64,000 nucleotides of DNA from Nannocystis pusilla (GTDB lineage: Bacteria > Myxococcota_A > Polyangia > Nannocystales > Nannocystaceae). The DNA is taken from NCBI RefSeq assembly GCF_026626665.1, contig NZ_JAPNKE010000002.1:5619168-5683167 (forward strand). Reading direction: 5' to 3'. This document shows, piece after piece, positions 38,175 to 53,609 of this stretch (position 1 is its first letter; each line of letters begins with the position of its first letter). Under the pieces are notes generated by a model. The model was not told the DNA's origin, searched no databases, and saw only the letters and a program-made list of their open reading frames with translations. A program made the position numbers and the translations under genes.

Positions 38175-39144
38175 TCACCGCTCGGACGCGCGGCGCAGAC
38201 GGTCGGCGATCGCCCGGCCCAGCCCGACCTCGGGCACGGTCTCGACCACGATCGTCTCGACCTCGGGCGCGTCGAGCTCGCGCAGCGCCGCGAACAGCGC
38301 CTGCGCGTAGCCCTCCATCGCGCTCGGCATCACCTTCCACTCGCCGACGAACCCGGGCGGCCGCGGCTGCTGGCTCATCACCGCCACGGTCGGCCCGCCG
38401 AGCGCCGCCGCCTCGCCGGGGGCCACCAGCAACACGCGAGCGCGCGGCGCGTAGTGGCGGTGGCGCAGACCTGGCGATCGGGACATGGCCTCCGGGTCAT
38501 GTCCCGCGAGCATGTCGATCGCGCCGACCACCGTCCGCAGCGCCTCGATGGGCAACCCGCCGGTGCGCAGCACCATCGGCACCGGGCGCGTCGCGTCGAC
38601 CACCGTCGACTCGAGCCCGACGGCGCACGGACCTCCGTCGAGGATGACGTCGACCACGCCGTCGAGGTCGGCGAGCACGTGCTGGGCCGTGGTCGGGCTC
38701 GGCCGCCCCGAGCGGTTGGCCGACGGCGCCGCCAGCGGTCGCCCGCACGCGCAGCAGCGCCAGCGCGGCGGGGTGGCCGGGGATCCGCACCGCCACGGTG
38801 TCCTGCCCGGCGGTGGTCGCGTCGGGCACCACCGGCGCGCGCGGCAGCACCAGCGTCAGCGGACCTGGCCACAAGGACATCAGCTGCTCCGCCGCCGGCG
38901 GCACCACCCGCGCCAGCGCGCGCGCCTGCTCCGGCGCCGCCACGTGGACGATCAGCGGGTTGTCGGCCGGCCGCCCCTTGGCCGCGAAGATCCGCCCCAC
39001 CGCCGCGGCATCGAGCGCGTCGGCGCCGAGCCCGTAGACCGTCTCGGTCGGGAACGCCACCAGGCCGCCGCGCTGCAGCACCTCGGCCGCGCGGGCGATC
39101 GCCGCCGGGTCGTCGGCCGGCAACACCGCCGTCTTCACGGACAT
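38175..39144 (-). CDS. tsaC: Threonylcarbamoyl-AMP synthase, Sua5/TsaC (apparent frameshift)
   Basis: The enzyme that makes threonylcarbamoyl-AMP from threonine, bicarbonate and ATP for the t6A modification of tRNAs reading ANN codons. The first frame gives GGLVAFPTETVYGLGADALD and KGRPADNPLIVHV. After a change near 38740-38750 the other frame gives GRPLAAPSANRSGRPSPTTA, ILDGGPCAVGLESTVVD and a C-terminal Sua5 domain (VAVMSQQPRPPGF). A missing GC dinucleotide in a GCGC stretch would explain the shift. The full length of about 323 residues corresponds to the two-domain Sua5 type. The linker between domains consists of four CATG/CCTG repeat cores. The gene is essential in most bacteria, so real loss is unlikely. 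Confidence 0.9.
38470..38514. repeat. Four-core array in the interdomain linker of Sua5
   Basis: CCTG at 38470, CATG at 38484 and 38498 (14-bp steps) and CATG at 38511 (13 bp). They encode the linker between the catalytic and Sua5 domains (residues IDMLAGHDPEAMSRSPG). The last step is the only one-base deviation in an otherwise rigid pattern. Confidence 0.75.
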
Positions 39145-39252
39145 GTCCCCTCCGCCCTCGGCGCCGTGCTCTCGGTCATCGCTCCTTCGCCGTCCGCGTC
39201 GGCCGTCCGCCGACGCACCCCGAGCTCATAGCACGTCCCGACGCAGCCGCCG

Positions 39253-39310
39253 CCTGTCCGCACGGACAGGTGCCGCCCGCGCCTCGGCCGGACATGTCCT
39301 CGCGGACATG
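39253..39310. repeat. CCTG/CAGG and CATG/CATG pairs between tsaC and a kinase gene
   Basis: CCTG 39253 and CAGG 39267 form a perfect inverted repeat with 7-bp arms CCTGTCC/GGACAGG and a 4-bp loop. CATG 39293 and 39307 follow, again 14 bp apart, just behind the kinase stop codon at 39317. Confidence 0.8.
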
Positions 39311-39316
39311 TCCGCT

Positions 39317-40251
39317 TCAGCTCATCTTCGCCAGCTCGACCAGCGCTTCCTTCATCTGCAGCGCGTCGGCGAAGCGGTGGTGGACCTGCTTGCCGCACGC
39401 CTTGGCGAAGAACGCGTCCATCGCCCGGGCCTTGGCGGCGGGCACGCTGTCGGAGATGAAGTGGCTGACGGGCAGCGGTTCGCGCTCGCGGTGGGCCTGC
39501 AGGAGCGCGCGCGGGTGGGCGTCGAACAGGTCCTCGAACGGGTGGCGGCCGCCGGTGACGAGCTCGAAGAACGTCATGCCGAGCGCGTAGAGGTCGGCGC
39601 GGTGGTCGATGTAGTTGCCGGGGATCGTCTGCTCGGGGGCGATGTAGCGGGGGTCGCCCATGATGTGGTGCGTGTTGTGCGACGACAGGTCGGACAGGTC
39701 GCGGGCCACGCCGAAGTCGAGCAGCTTGACCACGCGGAGCAGCGGGTCGTGCGAGTCGCGGGTGACGAACACGTTCGACGGCTTGATGTCGCAGTGGACG
39801 ATCCGGCGCAGGTGGACGTAGCGGAGCGCGTCGAGCACCTGCGAGAAGATCTCGAGGATCACCGGGATGCCCATCGGCGTGCCGCTCTCGATGAACCAGC
39901 TGACGTCCTTGCCGCGCAGGTACTCCATCGCGAACCACAGCACGTCGAACTCCTCGGCCGTGCCGACCTGGCTGACGTGCACGAGGTTGTGGTGCATGAA
40001 GCTCGCGCACATGCGGGCCTCGCGGCGGAAGTGGCGATGCGCCCACTCGGGCACGTCGTTCTTCATCACCTTGAGGGCGATGTAGCGGTTCATCAGGCGG
40101 TCGAACGCCTTGTAGACCTTGCTCATCCCGCCCTCGCCGAGGCGCTGCACGATCTCGAACTGGCTCGTGCCCGTCACCACCGTGCCGGGCGGCAGCTCGT
40201 GCCCTGGTAGCCCTCGTACTGCGAGGTCGACGTCGGCGTGATGCCGGTCAT
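39317..40251 (-). CDS. Ser/Thr protein kinase, catalytic domain only (apparent frameshift at the N-terminus)
   Basis: A soluble Hanks-type kinase of about 310 residues. The glycine loop is LGEGGMSKVYKAF, the ATP lysine lies in IALKVMKND, the catalytic loop reads RIVHCDIKPSNVFV, followed by LLDFGVARD and GDPRYIAPEQ. The catalytic loop has HCD instead of HRD, so this is a non-RD kinase and may not need activation-loop phosphorylation. A GTG at 40180 could start it. A better N-terminus begins at ATG 40251 (MTGITPTSTSQYEGYQG) and is joined by one added G near 40204. There is no membrane segment. Upstream are about 200 bp without a gene and a terminator of the ahp operon. Confidence 0.88.
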
Positions 40252-40444
40252 CCCGGCGTGAGGCCGATTGCCGGAGTTTTGATCCTCGTTGGACACGTGG
40301 GAAAGCGCGGCGGGGGGTGGGCTAGGTTATGCAACCTACACCACCTGGTCCCGCCGCGTCAGCCGTCCTCGAGGGGGCCTTGTCGGCGGGTCCGATGCAG
40401 GTCGCGGCGCGCACCTTAGCCGCTAGTGCGGGTGAAGCACAAAA

Positions 40445-40497
40445 GACAGGCGGGCGGCGCGGGGGGCGATTTCGCCACCTCGCGCCGCCCGCCTGTC
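40445..40497 (-). terminator. Strong hairpin terminator behind ahpD
   Basis: Perfect 17-bp inverted repeat with arms GACAGGCGGGCGGCGCG and its complement, loop 40462-40480, which can form its own short stem. On the minus strand a TTTT tract follows directly, and ahpD ends 31 bp earlier, so it fits an intrinsic terminator of the ahpC-ahpD transcript. Confidence 0.8.
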
Positions 40498-40528
40498 CCG
40501 GCGCCCGGGGCGCCGAAGCGAACAACGT

Positions 40529-41056
40529 TCAGACGCCGAGCTCGAGCGCGACGGCGACGCCGTGGACGACCGCGCCGGTGCGCACTGCGTCGTGGATCTG
40601 CTCCGCCGTGCCGCCGGCCTCGCGGATCGTCTTCTCGTGGGAGACGACGCACCGCTCGCAGCCGAAGACGGCGCTGACGGCCAGGCAGAACAGCTCAAAG
40701 TCGAGCTTCGAGCTGTGCGGCTTGGCGATCCGGGTCATGCGCAGGCGGGCCGGCAGCTTCTCGTAGTCCTCGCTGCCGACCATGTGCTTGAACCGGTAGT
40801 ACACGTTGTTCATCGCCATCAGCGCCGCGGCCGCGCGGGCGTCCTCGATGGTCGCCGCGTCGACCTGTTCGCGCGCCGCGTCGACCAGCACCTGGGTCAG
40901 GGTCGCGTTGCGGGAGGCGATGGCGCACGCCACCGCCGTCCCCCAGCGCTGTGCCGGGGTCAGCGACGACTCCTGCAACACGTTCTGCAGGTTCACCTTG
41001 AGGTCCCTCGCGGCCTCGGGGAGCTGCTCTCGCAGCGATTCGACGGTATTGGCCAT
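40529..41056 (-). CDS. ahpD: AhpD-like carboxymuconolactone decarboxylase family peroxidase-cycle protein
   Basis: A 175-residue AhpD with the redox motif CERCVVSH (CxxC plus conserved histidine) and helices such as RWGTAVACAIASRNATLTQV and AAALMAMNNVYYRFKHM. In Mycobacterium AhpD reduces AhpC with electrons from lipoyl proteins. The pair here matches that type, as AhpC is encoded immediately upstream (41-bp gap) on the same strand. ATG 41056 has an AGGAGGA ribosome binding site. A strong terminator follows the gene. Together the two proteins remove hydrogen peroxide and organic peroxides. Confidence 0.93.
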   Translation of the reverse strand: MANTVESLREQLPEAARDLKVNLQNVLQESSLTPAQRWGTAVACAIASRNATLTQVLVDAAREQVDAATIEDARAAAALMAMNNVYYRFKHMVGSEDYEKLPARLRMTRIAKPHSSKLDFELFCLAVSAVFGCERCVVSHEKTIREAGGTAEQIHDAVRTGAVVHGVAVALELGV

Positions 41057-41097
41057 GGTGTCCTCCTCTCCTCTCTTCGCGCCGCGACCTGCCCGCG

Positions 41098-41631
41098 CTA
41101 CGGGTTGAGGGTCGCCTCGCCCTTCTGCCAGTTGCACGGGCACAGCTCGTCGGTCTGCAGACCGTCGAGCACGCGCAGCACCTCGGCCACGTTGCGGCCG
41201 ACCGACAGGTCGTTCACCGACACCCAGCGGATGATGTTCTGCGGGTCGACGATGAAGGTCGCGCGCAGCGGCACGCCGTCCTTGTGCAGGATGCCGAGCG
41301 CCTGCGACAGCTCGCGCTTGGTGTCGGCGACCATCGGGATCTTCAGGTCCCGCAGGTCCTCGTGGTTGTTACGCCACGCCAGGTGGACGAAGTGGGTGTC
41401 GGTGCTGACGCCGAGCACCTGCGCGTCGCGGTCGGCGAAGTCGCCGCTGCGGCGGCCGAACTCGGCGATCTCGGTCGGGCAGATGAACGTGAAGTCCATC
41501 GGCCAGAAGAAGAACACCCGCCACTTGCCGGTGTAGCTCTTGTCGTTGATCTCGGTGAACTCTTTGCCCTTGTCGCGGCTGACGACGGCCTGGAGGGCAA
41601 ACTGGGGGAACTGATCGCCTACGGTCAACAT
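41098..41631 (-). CDS. ahpC: Peroxiredoxin, AhpC type (mycobacterial-like)
   Basis: A 177-residue 2-Cys peroxiredoxin. The peroxidatic cysteine lies in DFTFICPTEIAEF and the C-terminal pair in DELCPCNWQKG, as in Mycobacterium tuberculosis AhpC, which has an extra cysteine compared with enteric AhpC. The motif SVGRNVAEVLRVLDGLQTDE is also shared with that branch. It reduces peroxides and is recycled by AhpD, encoded just downstream. The start ATG is at 41631, preceded by a 201-bp divergent region facing a sigma-54-dependent activator that may control it. Confidence 0.95.
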   Translation of the reverse strand: MLTVGDQFPQFALQAVVSRDKGKEFTEINDKSYTGKWRVFFFWPMDFTFICPTEIAEFGRRSGDFADRDAQVLGVSTDTHFVHLAWRNNHEDLRDLKIPMVADTKRELSQALGILHKDGVPLRATFIVDPQNIIRWVSVNDLSVGRNVAEVLRVLDGLQTDELCPCNWQKGEATLNP

Positions 41632-41832
41632 GGTCTGGTCTCTTTCCTTCGTGCGAGCGGCTACGCCCGCGGACATGGGTGCAATAGCAGGGGCCGAACC
41701 AAAGCACAGACTCAACGATTCTCGACACTTGTCCGCCCGCTCACGGCCGCGCGCCCACGGCCCGTCGTTGCTCACCGTCCCATCGGTACCTCGACACTGG
41801 CATTTCGGTGCCGGGCGATCCACACTCGCGCC

Positions 41833-43329
41833 ATGGACACCGACGACCTCCTGCGTCGCGGCCTCGACTGGGTCGCCCGGATCGCGCCGTACGACCTCGC
41901 AGCCGTGTTTACCCTCGACGAGGGCAGCCTGGTCGTCCGCGCCGCCCGCGGCCACCTCGCCAGTCAGGTCCGCGGCCACCGCATCGACCTGGCGCGCTTC
42001 CCGACCCTGCGCGAGGCGCTCGAGACGCGCCGGGCCCGCGCCTTCACGGAGGATGATCACCGTCACGGCGACGGCGATCCCTTCGACGGCGTCCTCGATC
42101 TCTCCCCGGGTCACGCCTGCATGGTCGTCCCCCTGCACGCCGCCGGCCGCTCGCTCGGGGTCCTCACCCTCGACCGCACCCACTGCGAGAGCTACCCGCA
42201 GTCGGTCGTCGACCAGGTCGAGACGTACGGGCAGATCCTCGGCCTCGCGCTCGACAACGCCGAGCGGCGCGTCGTGCTCGAGAACCTGCGCGAGGAGGAG
42301 CTCGAGCGGGCGCGCGAGCTCGACGAGGTCGCCGCCGGCTACGGCGTGCTCGAGCGCAGCGTCAGCCCTGGCGTGCGGGCCGTCGCCGCGCGGGCTCGCC
42401 AGGTCGCGCCCACCGACACGCCGGTGCTCATCCTCGGCGAGACCGGCACCGGCAAGGAGCGGCTCGCCCGCGCCCTGCACCGCTGGAGCGCGCGGGCCGA
42501 CCGCCCCTTCGTCGCCATCAACTGCGCCGCCATCCCCGCCTCGCTGCTCGAGAGCGAGCTGTTCGGCCACACCCGCGGCGCCTTCACCGGCGCCACGCGC
42601 GACCGCCTCGGCCGGTTCCAGCTGGCCCACGGCGGCACCCTCCTGCTCGACGAGATCGGCGAGCTGCCGATCGAGCTGCAGGCCAAGCTGCTGCGCGTGG
42701 TGCAGGAGGGCGTGGTCGAGCCGGTCGGCAGCGACAAGAGCGTCAAGGTCGACGTCCGCCTGCTCGCCGCCACCCACGTCGACCTCGAGAAGGCGATCGC
42801 CGGCGGCCGCCTGCGCGAAGATCTCTACTACCGCCTCGCCGTGTTCCCGCTGCGCCTCCCGCCGCTGCGCCAGCGCCTCGAAGACCTGCCGCTCTTGTGC
42901 GCCGCCATGCTCGCCGAGCAGAGCCAGCGCACCGGCCGGCGCGGCATGCGGGTCAGCGAGGCCGGCCTCGCCCGCCTGCGCGCCCACGCCTGGCCCGGCA
43001 ACCTGCGCGAGCTCAGCAACGCGCTCGAGCGCGCCACGATCGTCACCACCGGCGAGGTGCTCGGCCCGGAGGCGTTCGAACTCGGGGACATGCCCAATGG
43101 AACAGGTCCCATCGAACCTGCCCCGAAGGCCACGCCCGTCGACACGCCGCAGCAACACGACGGCCGGATCGCCACGCTCGAGGAGGTGACGGCGCTGCAG
43201 ATCCAGCGGGTCCTGACGCACACGCGCGGGCGGATCTACGGGCCCGGCGGCGCCGCCGAGCTGCTCGGGGTGCCGCCCTCGACGCTGCAGAGCCGGATGA
43301 AGAAGCTGGGCGTGGCCCGCACCGCGTGA
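41833..43329 (+). CDS. Sigma-54-dependent activator with N-terminal GAF domain
   Basis: A 498-residue NtrC-family activator. Residues 1-165 form a GAF domain (DLAAVFTLDEGSLVVRAARG, GHACMVVPLHAAGRSLGVLT). The AAA+ domain has Walker A GETGTGKE, the sigma-54 contact loop ESELFGHTRGAFTGA (GAFTGA) and Walker B LLLDEIGELP. A C-terminal Fis-type helix-turn-helix (GGAAELLGVPPSTLQSRMKK) ends it. The layout is that of FhlA or NorR. It lies opposite ahpC, so peroxide or redox-controlled activation is plausible but unproven; I see no convincing -24/-12 promoter in the gap. A four-core repeat array encodes the linker before the DNA-binding domain. Confidence 0.92.
   Translation: MDTDDLLRRGLDWVARIAPYDLAAVFTLDEGSLVVRAARGHLASQVRGHRIDLARFPTLREALETRRARAFTEDDHRHGDGDPFDGVLDLSPGHACMVVPLHAAGRSLGVLTLDRTHCESYPQSVVDQVETYGQILGLALDNAERRVVLENLREEELERARELDEVAAGYGVLERSVSPGVRAVAARARQVAPTDTPVLILGETGTGKERLARALHRWSARADRPFVAINCAAIPASLLESELFGHTRGAFTGATRDRLGRFQLAHGGTLLLDEIGELPIELQAKLLRVVQEGVVEPVGSDKSVKVDVRLLAATHVDLEKAIAGGRLREDLYYRLAVFPLRLPPLRQRLEDLPLLCAAMLAEQSQRTGRRGMRVSEAGLARLRAHAWPGNLRELSNALERATIVTTGEVLGPEAFELGDMPNGTGPIEPAPKATPVDTPQQHDGRIATLEEVTALQIQRVLTHTRGRIYGPGGAAELLGVPPSTLQSRMKKLGVARTA
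43089..43134. repeat. Four-core 14-bp array in the activator linker
   Basis: CATG 43089, CAGG 43103, CCTG 43117 and CACG 43131, exactly 14 bp apart. They encode the flexible linker between the AAA+ and DNA-binding domains (GDMPNGTGPIEPAPKATP). Confidence 0.8.
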
Positions 43330-43691
43330 GGCTGGCGGCGGTACCGCGAGCGCAGGCGGCCCCGCTGACGGCCAGGCCGGCGGTGCGGAGGCACGGCGGC
43401 CGCGAGACCCCAGCCGCAAAACCCGGGGCGTCACGCCGGAGCTTGGGGATGGTCGAAGCCGGGGCGCCGCGGTCCAGCACGCGGGCCGCTGCGCGCCCCG
43501 TCATGGTCCGCGGAACACGCGAGGACAGCTCACGGCGGGACGAACCGCTGGGCGCCTCGGCTGCGCGGCGGCCTCTCAGGCACCGGAGCGGGTCAGACAA
43601 CTCTGAGGACATGCTCTCGTGGACATGTCTGATTGGCCATGTCCTCGTGAACATGCTCTCCAAACCATGCCCCATGTCCTTGCCGGCGCGC
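43330..43691. repeat. Convergent gap with five-core CATG array
   Basis: CATG cores at 43610, 43624, 43638, 43652 and 43666 are each 14 bp apart; one more CATG at 43673 is half a step away. They lie between the stop codons of the activator (+) and the zinc-ribbon protein (-). The first 280 bp of the gap show no gene. Confidence 0.85.
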
Positions 43692-44348
43692 TCAGCGGAA
43701 CAGCAGGTTCCACAGCAAGTCGACGGCCGTCTCGGCCACGACCTCCTCGCGTCCGGTCCGCGGCGTCTCGAGCTGCGGCGGCGGGGGCGGCATGCTGCGG
43801 GCGGCTGCGCGGGCGCGGGCGGACTCGCCGACGGCCCTTCCGCCGGCGCGGAGGAACGCCTCCACCTCTTCGAGCTCGCCCGCGTCGAGGAACAGCCCGT
43901 GGTGGCGGCACTCGTCGACGATGACCCCGCTGATCGTCCCGAAGTTGCGGCGGTTCATCACCTCGCGGCAGCGCGGGCACTCGCGATAGCGGACGTCCGA
44001 CTCGCGGGAGGCCGGCGCCGGCACCCTCGCCCGCAGCTCGGCCTCGTTCCGGGCCCCGGCGCCCGGGCTCGGGTCGAGGCCGGAGGTCAGCGCCTCGAGC
44101 TCCCCGGCGTCGAGCCAGATCCCCCCGCACGCGCCGCAGGTGTCGAACTCCACCCCGTGGCGGGCGGCCGTCGCCACCAGCGGCTCGCCGCAGCCCGGGC
44201 AATCGCCGCCCCGGGCCGCGCGGCGACCTGTCGAGGTCGCTTCGGACGGGCGGTCGGGCGGAGGCTCGTCGGGCAGCAGATCGGCGAGCGCCTGTGTGAT
44301 CCGGGCCGCGCGGGCGCGCGACTCCTCGCTCGGGCGGGGGCGACGCAT
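43692..44348 (-). CDS. Double zinc-ribbon (zf-TFIIB-like) protein
   Basis: A 218-residue protein with two copies of a zinc-ribbon module. Copy one is CPGCGEPLVATAA with FDTCGACGGIWLDAGELEA; copy two is CPRCREVMNRRNFG with VDECRHHGLFLDAGELEEV, where the second knuckle uses a cysteine and histidines. The WLDAGELE signature is typical of PF13453-type proteins of unknown function. The rest is charged and Ala/Pro-rich. It is divergent from the LOG-family gene, with starts 55 bp apart. A role in metal binding or nucleic acid contact is conceivable. Confidence 0.8.
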   Translation of the reverse strand: MRRPRPSEESRARAARITQALADLLPDEPPPDRPSEATSTGRRAARGGDCPGCGEPLVATAARHGVEFDTCGACGGIWLDAGELEALTSGLDPSPGAGARNEAELRARVPAPASRESDVRYRECPRCREVMNRRNFGTISGVIVDECRHHGLFLDAGELEEVEAFLRAGGRAVGESARARAAARSMPPPPPQLETPRTGREEVVAETAVDLLWNLLFR

Positions 44349-44403
44349 GACCGCACGATACCAGCGATCGCGCGGTCCCGTGGTAAGAAGCCCGCGAGCG
44401 CTC

Positions 44404-45002
44404 ATGAGCACGATGCGAAAGTTCCGCCGGATCTGCATCTTCTGCGGTTCGAACAAGGGCACGGATCCTGCCTTCGCCGAGGTCGCGCGCGGCATCGGCG
44501 AGCACCTCGCCCGCAGCGGGATCGGGGTCGTCTACGGCGGCGGCAAGATCGGGATCATGGGTGAGGTCGCCGACGCGGCCCTGCGCGCCGGCGGCCAGGT
44601 GTTCGGCGTCATCCCGCAGAAGCTGTGGGACGTCGAGGTCGGCCACGACGGCCTCACCGAGCTGTTCGTGGTCGACAGCATGCACGCCCGCAAGATGATG
44701 ATGGCCCAGCTCAGCGACGCCTTCGTCGCCCTGCCCGGCGGCTTCGGCACGCTCGAGGAGCTGTTCGAGCGACCACGTGGATGCAGCTCGGCTACCACCG
44801 CAAGCCGGTCGGCCTGGTCAACGCCGGCGGCTACTACGACCACCTGCTCGCCTTCCTCGACCACGCCGCCGCCGCCGGCTTCGTCCGCGCCAGCCACCGC
44901 CCGCTGATGCTGTCGGCGCCCGACATCGTCGCCCTGCTCGAGATGATGGCGGTCGTCGAGATCCCCCACTTCAGCCTCGGCCACGCCCCGCCGCGCCTGT
45001 GA
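44404..45002 (+). CDS. LOG-family phosphoribohydrolase (apparent frameshift)
   Basis: A protein of about 199 residues with the Lonely Guy fold, which cleaves nucleoside 5'-monophosphates into base and ribose phosphate. The signature PGGFGTLEE is intact, and FCGSNKGTDPAF and YGGGKIGIMGEVADAAL form the nucleotide site. Right after LEELFE, near 44768-44770, one G is missing; restoring it gives ATTWMQLGYHRKPVGLVNAG and the normal end. Most bacterial LOG proteins make cytokinin-like bases or clear damaged nucleotides; the substrate here is unknown. ATG 44404 fits the family start. It ends in a convergent gap with a four-core CATG array. Confidence 0.88.
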
Positions 45003-45225
45003 GCCGCGGCGCGGCGACTCGAAGGCGACACCGCCCGTCGCGATGCCGGCCTGAGTCTCGCCAAGGGCATCTCGCCGGCCGGCTCGTGCGCCGCGTCCGA
45101 GCCCCTGGGCCTGCCCGGCCCGTGGCCGACCCGTCGCGCCGGACAGGTCGGCCGCGCCCGCTCAGCGCCCGCACCGGCTGTCTCTCGGCGCGCCGGCCGC
45201 AGCGCCGCGCCTTCGTCTCTTCGGA

Positions 45226-45271
45226 CATGTTCCAACGAACATGGCGCTTAGAACATGCCCGAGACGACATG
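45226..45271. repeat. Four-core 14-bp CATG array between convergent genes
   Basis: CATG at 45226, 45240, 45254 and 45268, all 14 bp apart, in contexts such as GGACATGTTC and GACATGTCC. The array ends just before the stop codon of the kinase-TPR gene. The rest of the 282-bp gap has no gene. Confidence 0.85.
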
Positions 45272-45284
45272 TCCCTTTAAAATC

Positions 45285-47993
<2,709 letters not shown>

Positions 47994-48173
47994 GCGGGCC
48001 CGGCGAGCATACCCGGCTTCGCCGCGCGGCCCCAAGAGGTCTCGCGCCCGCACGCCCGCGAACGCGAACGCGCGTGAATCTGCGCAGGCGCCCGCCGAGG
48101 CCGCCGCGCGGCCCGTGACGCGCTCGCGACGAACCTGGCCCTGAGGCCAGGTCCGCACGCGACGCCGCGCCGG

Positions 48174-51843
<3,670 letters not shown>

Positions 51844-51845
<2 letters not shown>

Positions 51846-53609
51846 GGGCGAAGGCTTACCACGCCTCGCGCCGCGCTCGCGTGCCTCGCCTTCATGCTCG
51901 TCGCATGCTCTCGTCACACCGAGGTCGACAGCGGTAACGGCGCAGCGGGATCGACCCCGCAAAACCCCGGCGGACGCACGGTTCACCTCACCCTGGAGAC
52001 CGGGTTTTATTCCTTGGATCCAGCCGACGCGACCGACGCTGTCAGCCGCCGCCTCACCTCACAGATCTACGACACGCTCCTCGACTGGGATCCCCACGCC
52101 GATCCCCCGCGCCTCGTGCCGGAGCTGCTCGCCGACCTGCCGGAGATCGGCGCGGACGGTCTCACTTATTCGTTGCGCATGCGGGAGGGTCCGCGGTTCC
52201 ACGGCGACACCTGTCTCAAAGACCAGGCACGCCCGGTCCGCGCCGGCGACGTCGCCGCCTCGCTCCTGCGCATCACCCCCGGCAAGCACGCGGCCTGGTC
52301 GCTGCTGGCCGGCCGCGTCGCCGGGCTCGACGATTGGCACCGGACCCCGACCGCCGCGCCCGCGCCGATCGTCTTCGACGACGCCGCCGGCACCGTGACC
52401 ATCCGCCTCACGCGACCGCAGCCGGAGTTCGCGGCGATCCTCGCCCACCCGGCGCTGTCGATCGTCCCGCCCGAGTGCGCCGACTACTACGACGGCTCCG
52501 GCCCCGAGCGCCCGCGCTTCGCCCGGCACCCGGTCGGCAGCGGCCCCTACCGCTTCGACCACGCGGCCAGCGAGTTCCCGCGCAGCGCGGTGCTCGTCGC
52601 GGACGACGGCCGCGCGCCGCGCCCGTACCCGCAGCCGCCCGACCGCCCGCCGCTGCCGTGTACGCACGCGCCGGCGGCCCCGCGCGTGGTCCTCACCCAC
52701 TTCCAGCACGGCGAGCCGGCCCTGCGCGCCTTCCAGGCCGGCGAGCTGGCGGCGCTGGTGCCCGGCCAGGCGCAGTTCGCCGAGGTCGTGGCGCTCGGCC
52801 GACCTGTCCCCGGGGCCCTGCCCCCAGGGACAGGTCTCGAGAAGTTCCCGGTCGCCGCGGTCGACCTGCTCTACTTCAACATGGCGAGCCCCGAGATCGG
52901 CCACCACCCCGATCCGGCCCGCGCGCGCGAGAACCTGGCGCTGCGGCGGGCGATCGCCCGCGCCGTCGACGTGCCGCGCTACCTCGAGGTCGTGCGCAAC
53001 GGCGCGTGGGCCGAGGCCAGCGCCAGCGTGCTCCCGCGCGAGGTCTCGCCGCGCCTCGACCTCGACGCCGCCCCGCCGCAGCCCGACCTCGACGGGGCGC
53101 TGCAGATCCTCGCCGACGCCGGCCTGTCCGGAAGGACATTTTTATTGAGTTACTGGGGCGGACCCAGCGAGCCCGAGCGGCAGGAGGCGGCGCTGCTGCG
53201 CGAGTTCCTGCGCCCGCTCGGCGTCGACCTCCGCTTCACCGCGCGCGACAACTTCCTGTTCGACCCGGGCCTGCGCGCCGGGGCCCATATGTTCGGCCTC
53301 CGCTTCGAGGCCGACTACCTCGACCCGAGCAATTTTCTGTCGTCGCTGACCTGCGCCGCCGCCGACAACCTGGCCGGCTTCTGCGACCCGGCCTACGACG
53401 CCGCCTACGCCGCCTTCGCCGCCCTGCCGCCCGGCCCCGCCCGCGACGCCGCGGCCCTCCGCCTGCAGGCGATCCTCGGCGAGCAGTTGCCCGTGCGCCC
53501 GATCGATCAGCCGAGCGCGTGGTACCTCCACCAGCGCTGGCTCGGCGGCCTGGTCCGCCACCCGCTGGCCGGCCTGCGCGTCGAGCTGCTCTGCCCGGAC
53601 ATGCCCTGA
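51844..53609 (+). CDS. Solute-binding lipoprotein of a peptide/nickel-type ABC transporter, start uncertain
   Basis: A family 5 extracellular solute-binding protein of about 580 residues. The lipobox lies in LACLAFMLVACSR, followed by the domain start LETGFYSLDPADATDAVSRR, QIYDTLLDWD, YSLRMREGPRFHG, HPVGSGPYRFDH and a later VDLLYFNMASPEIG. The main frame has no start codon before the leader. ATG 51844 is in a neighbouring frame and would join if one base is missing near 51870. That ATG overlaps the dnaE start codon on the other strand, which is odd. No permease or ATPase gene is next to it, so it is an orphan binding protein that may serve a transporter elsewhere. Confidence 0.82.

Noticed and set aside
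41700..41832. Sigma-54 promoter in front of ahpC
   Set aside because: The best match (GGCA...TGCC around 41800) has GG and GC one base too close and is symmetrical, so it is not a convincing -24/-12 element.
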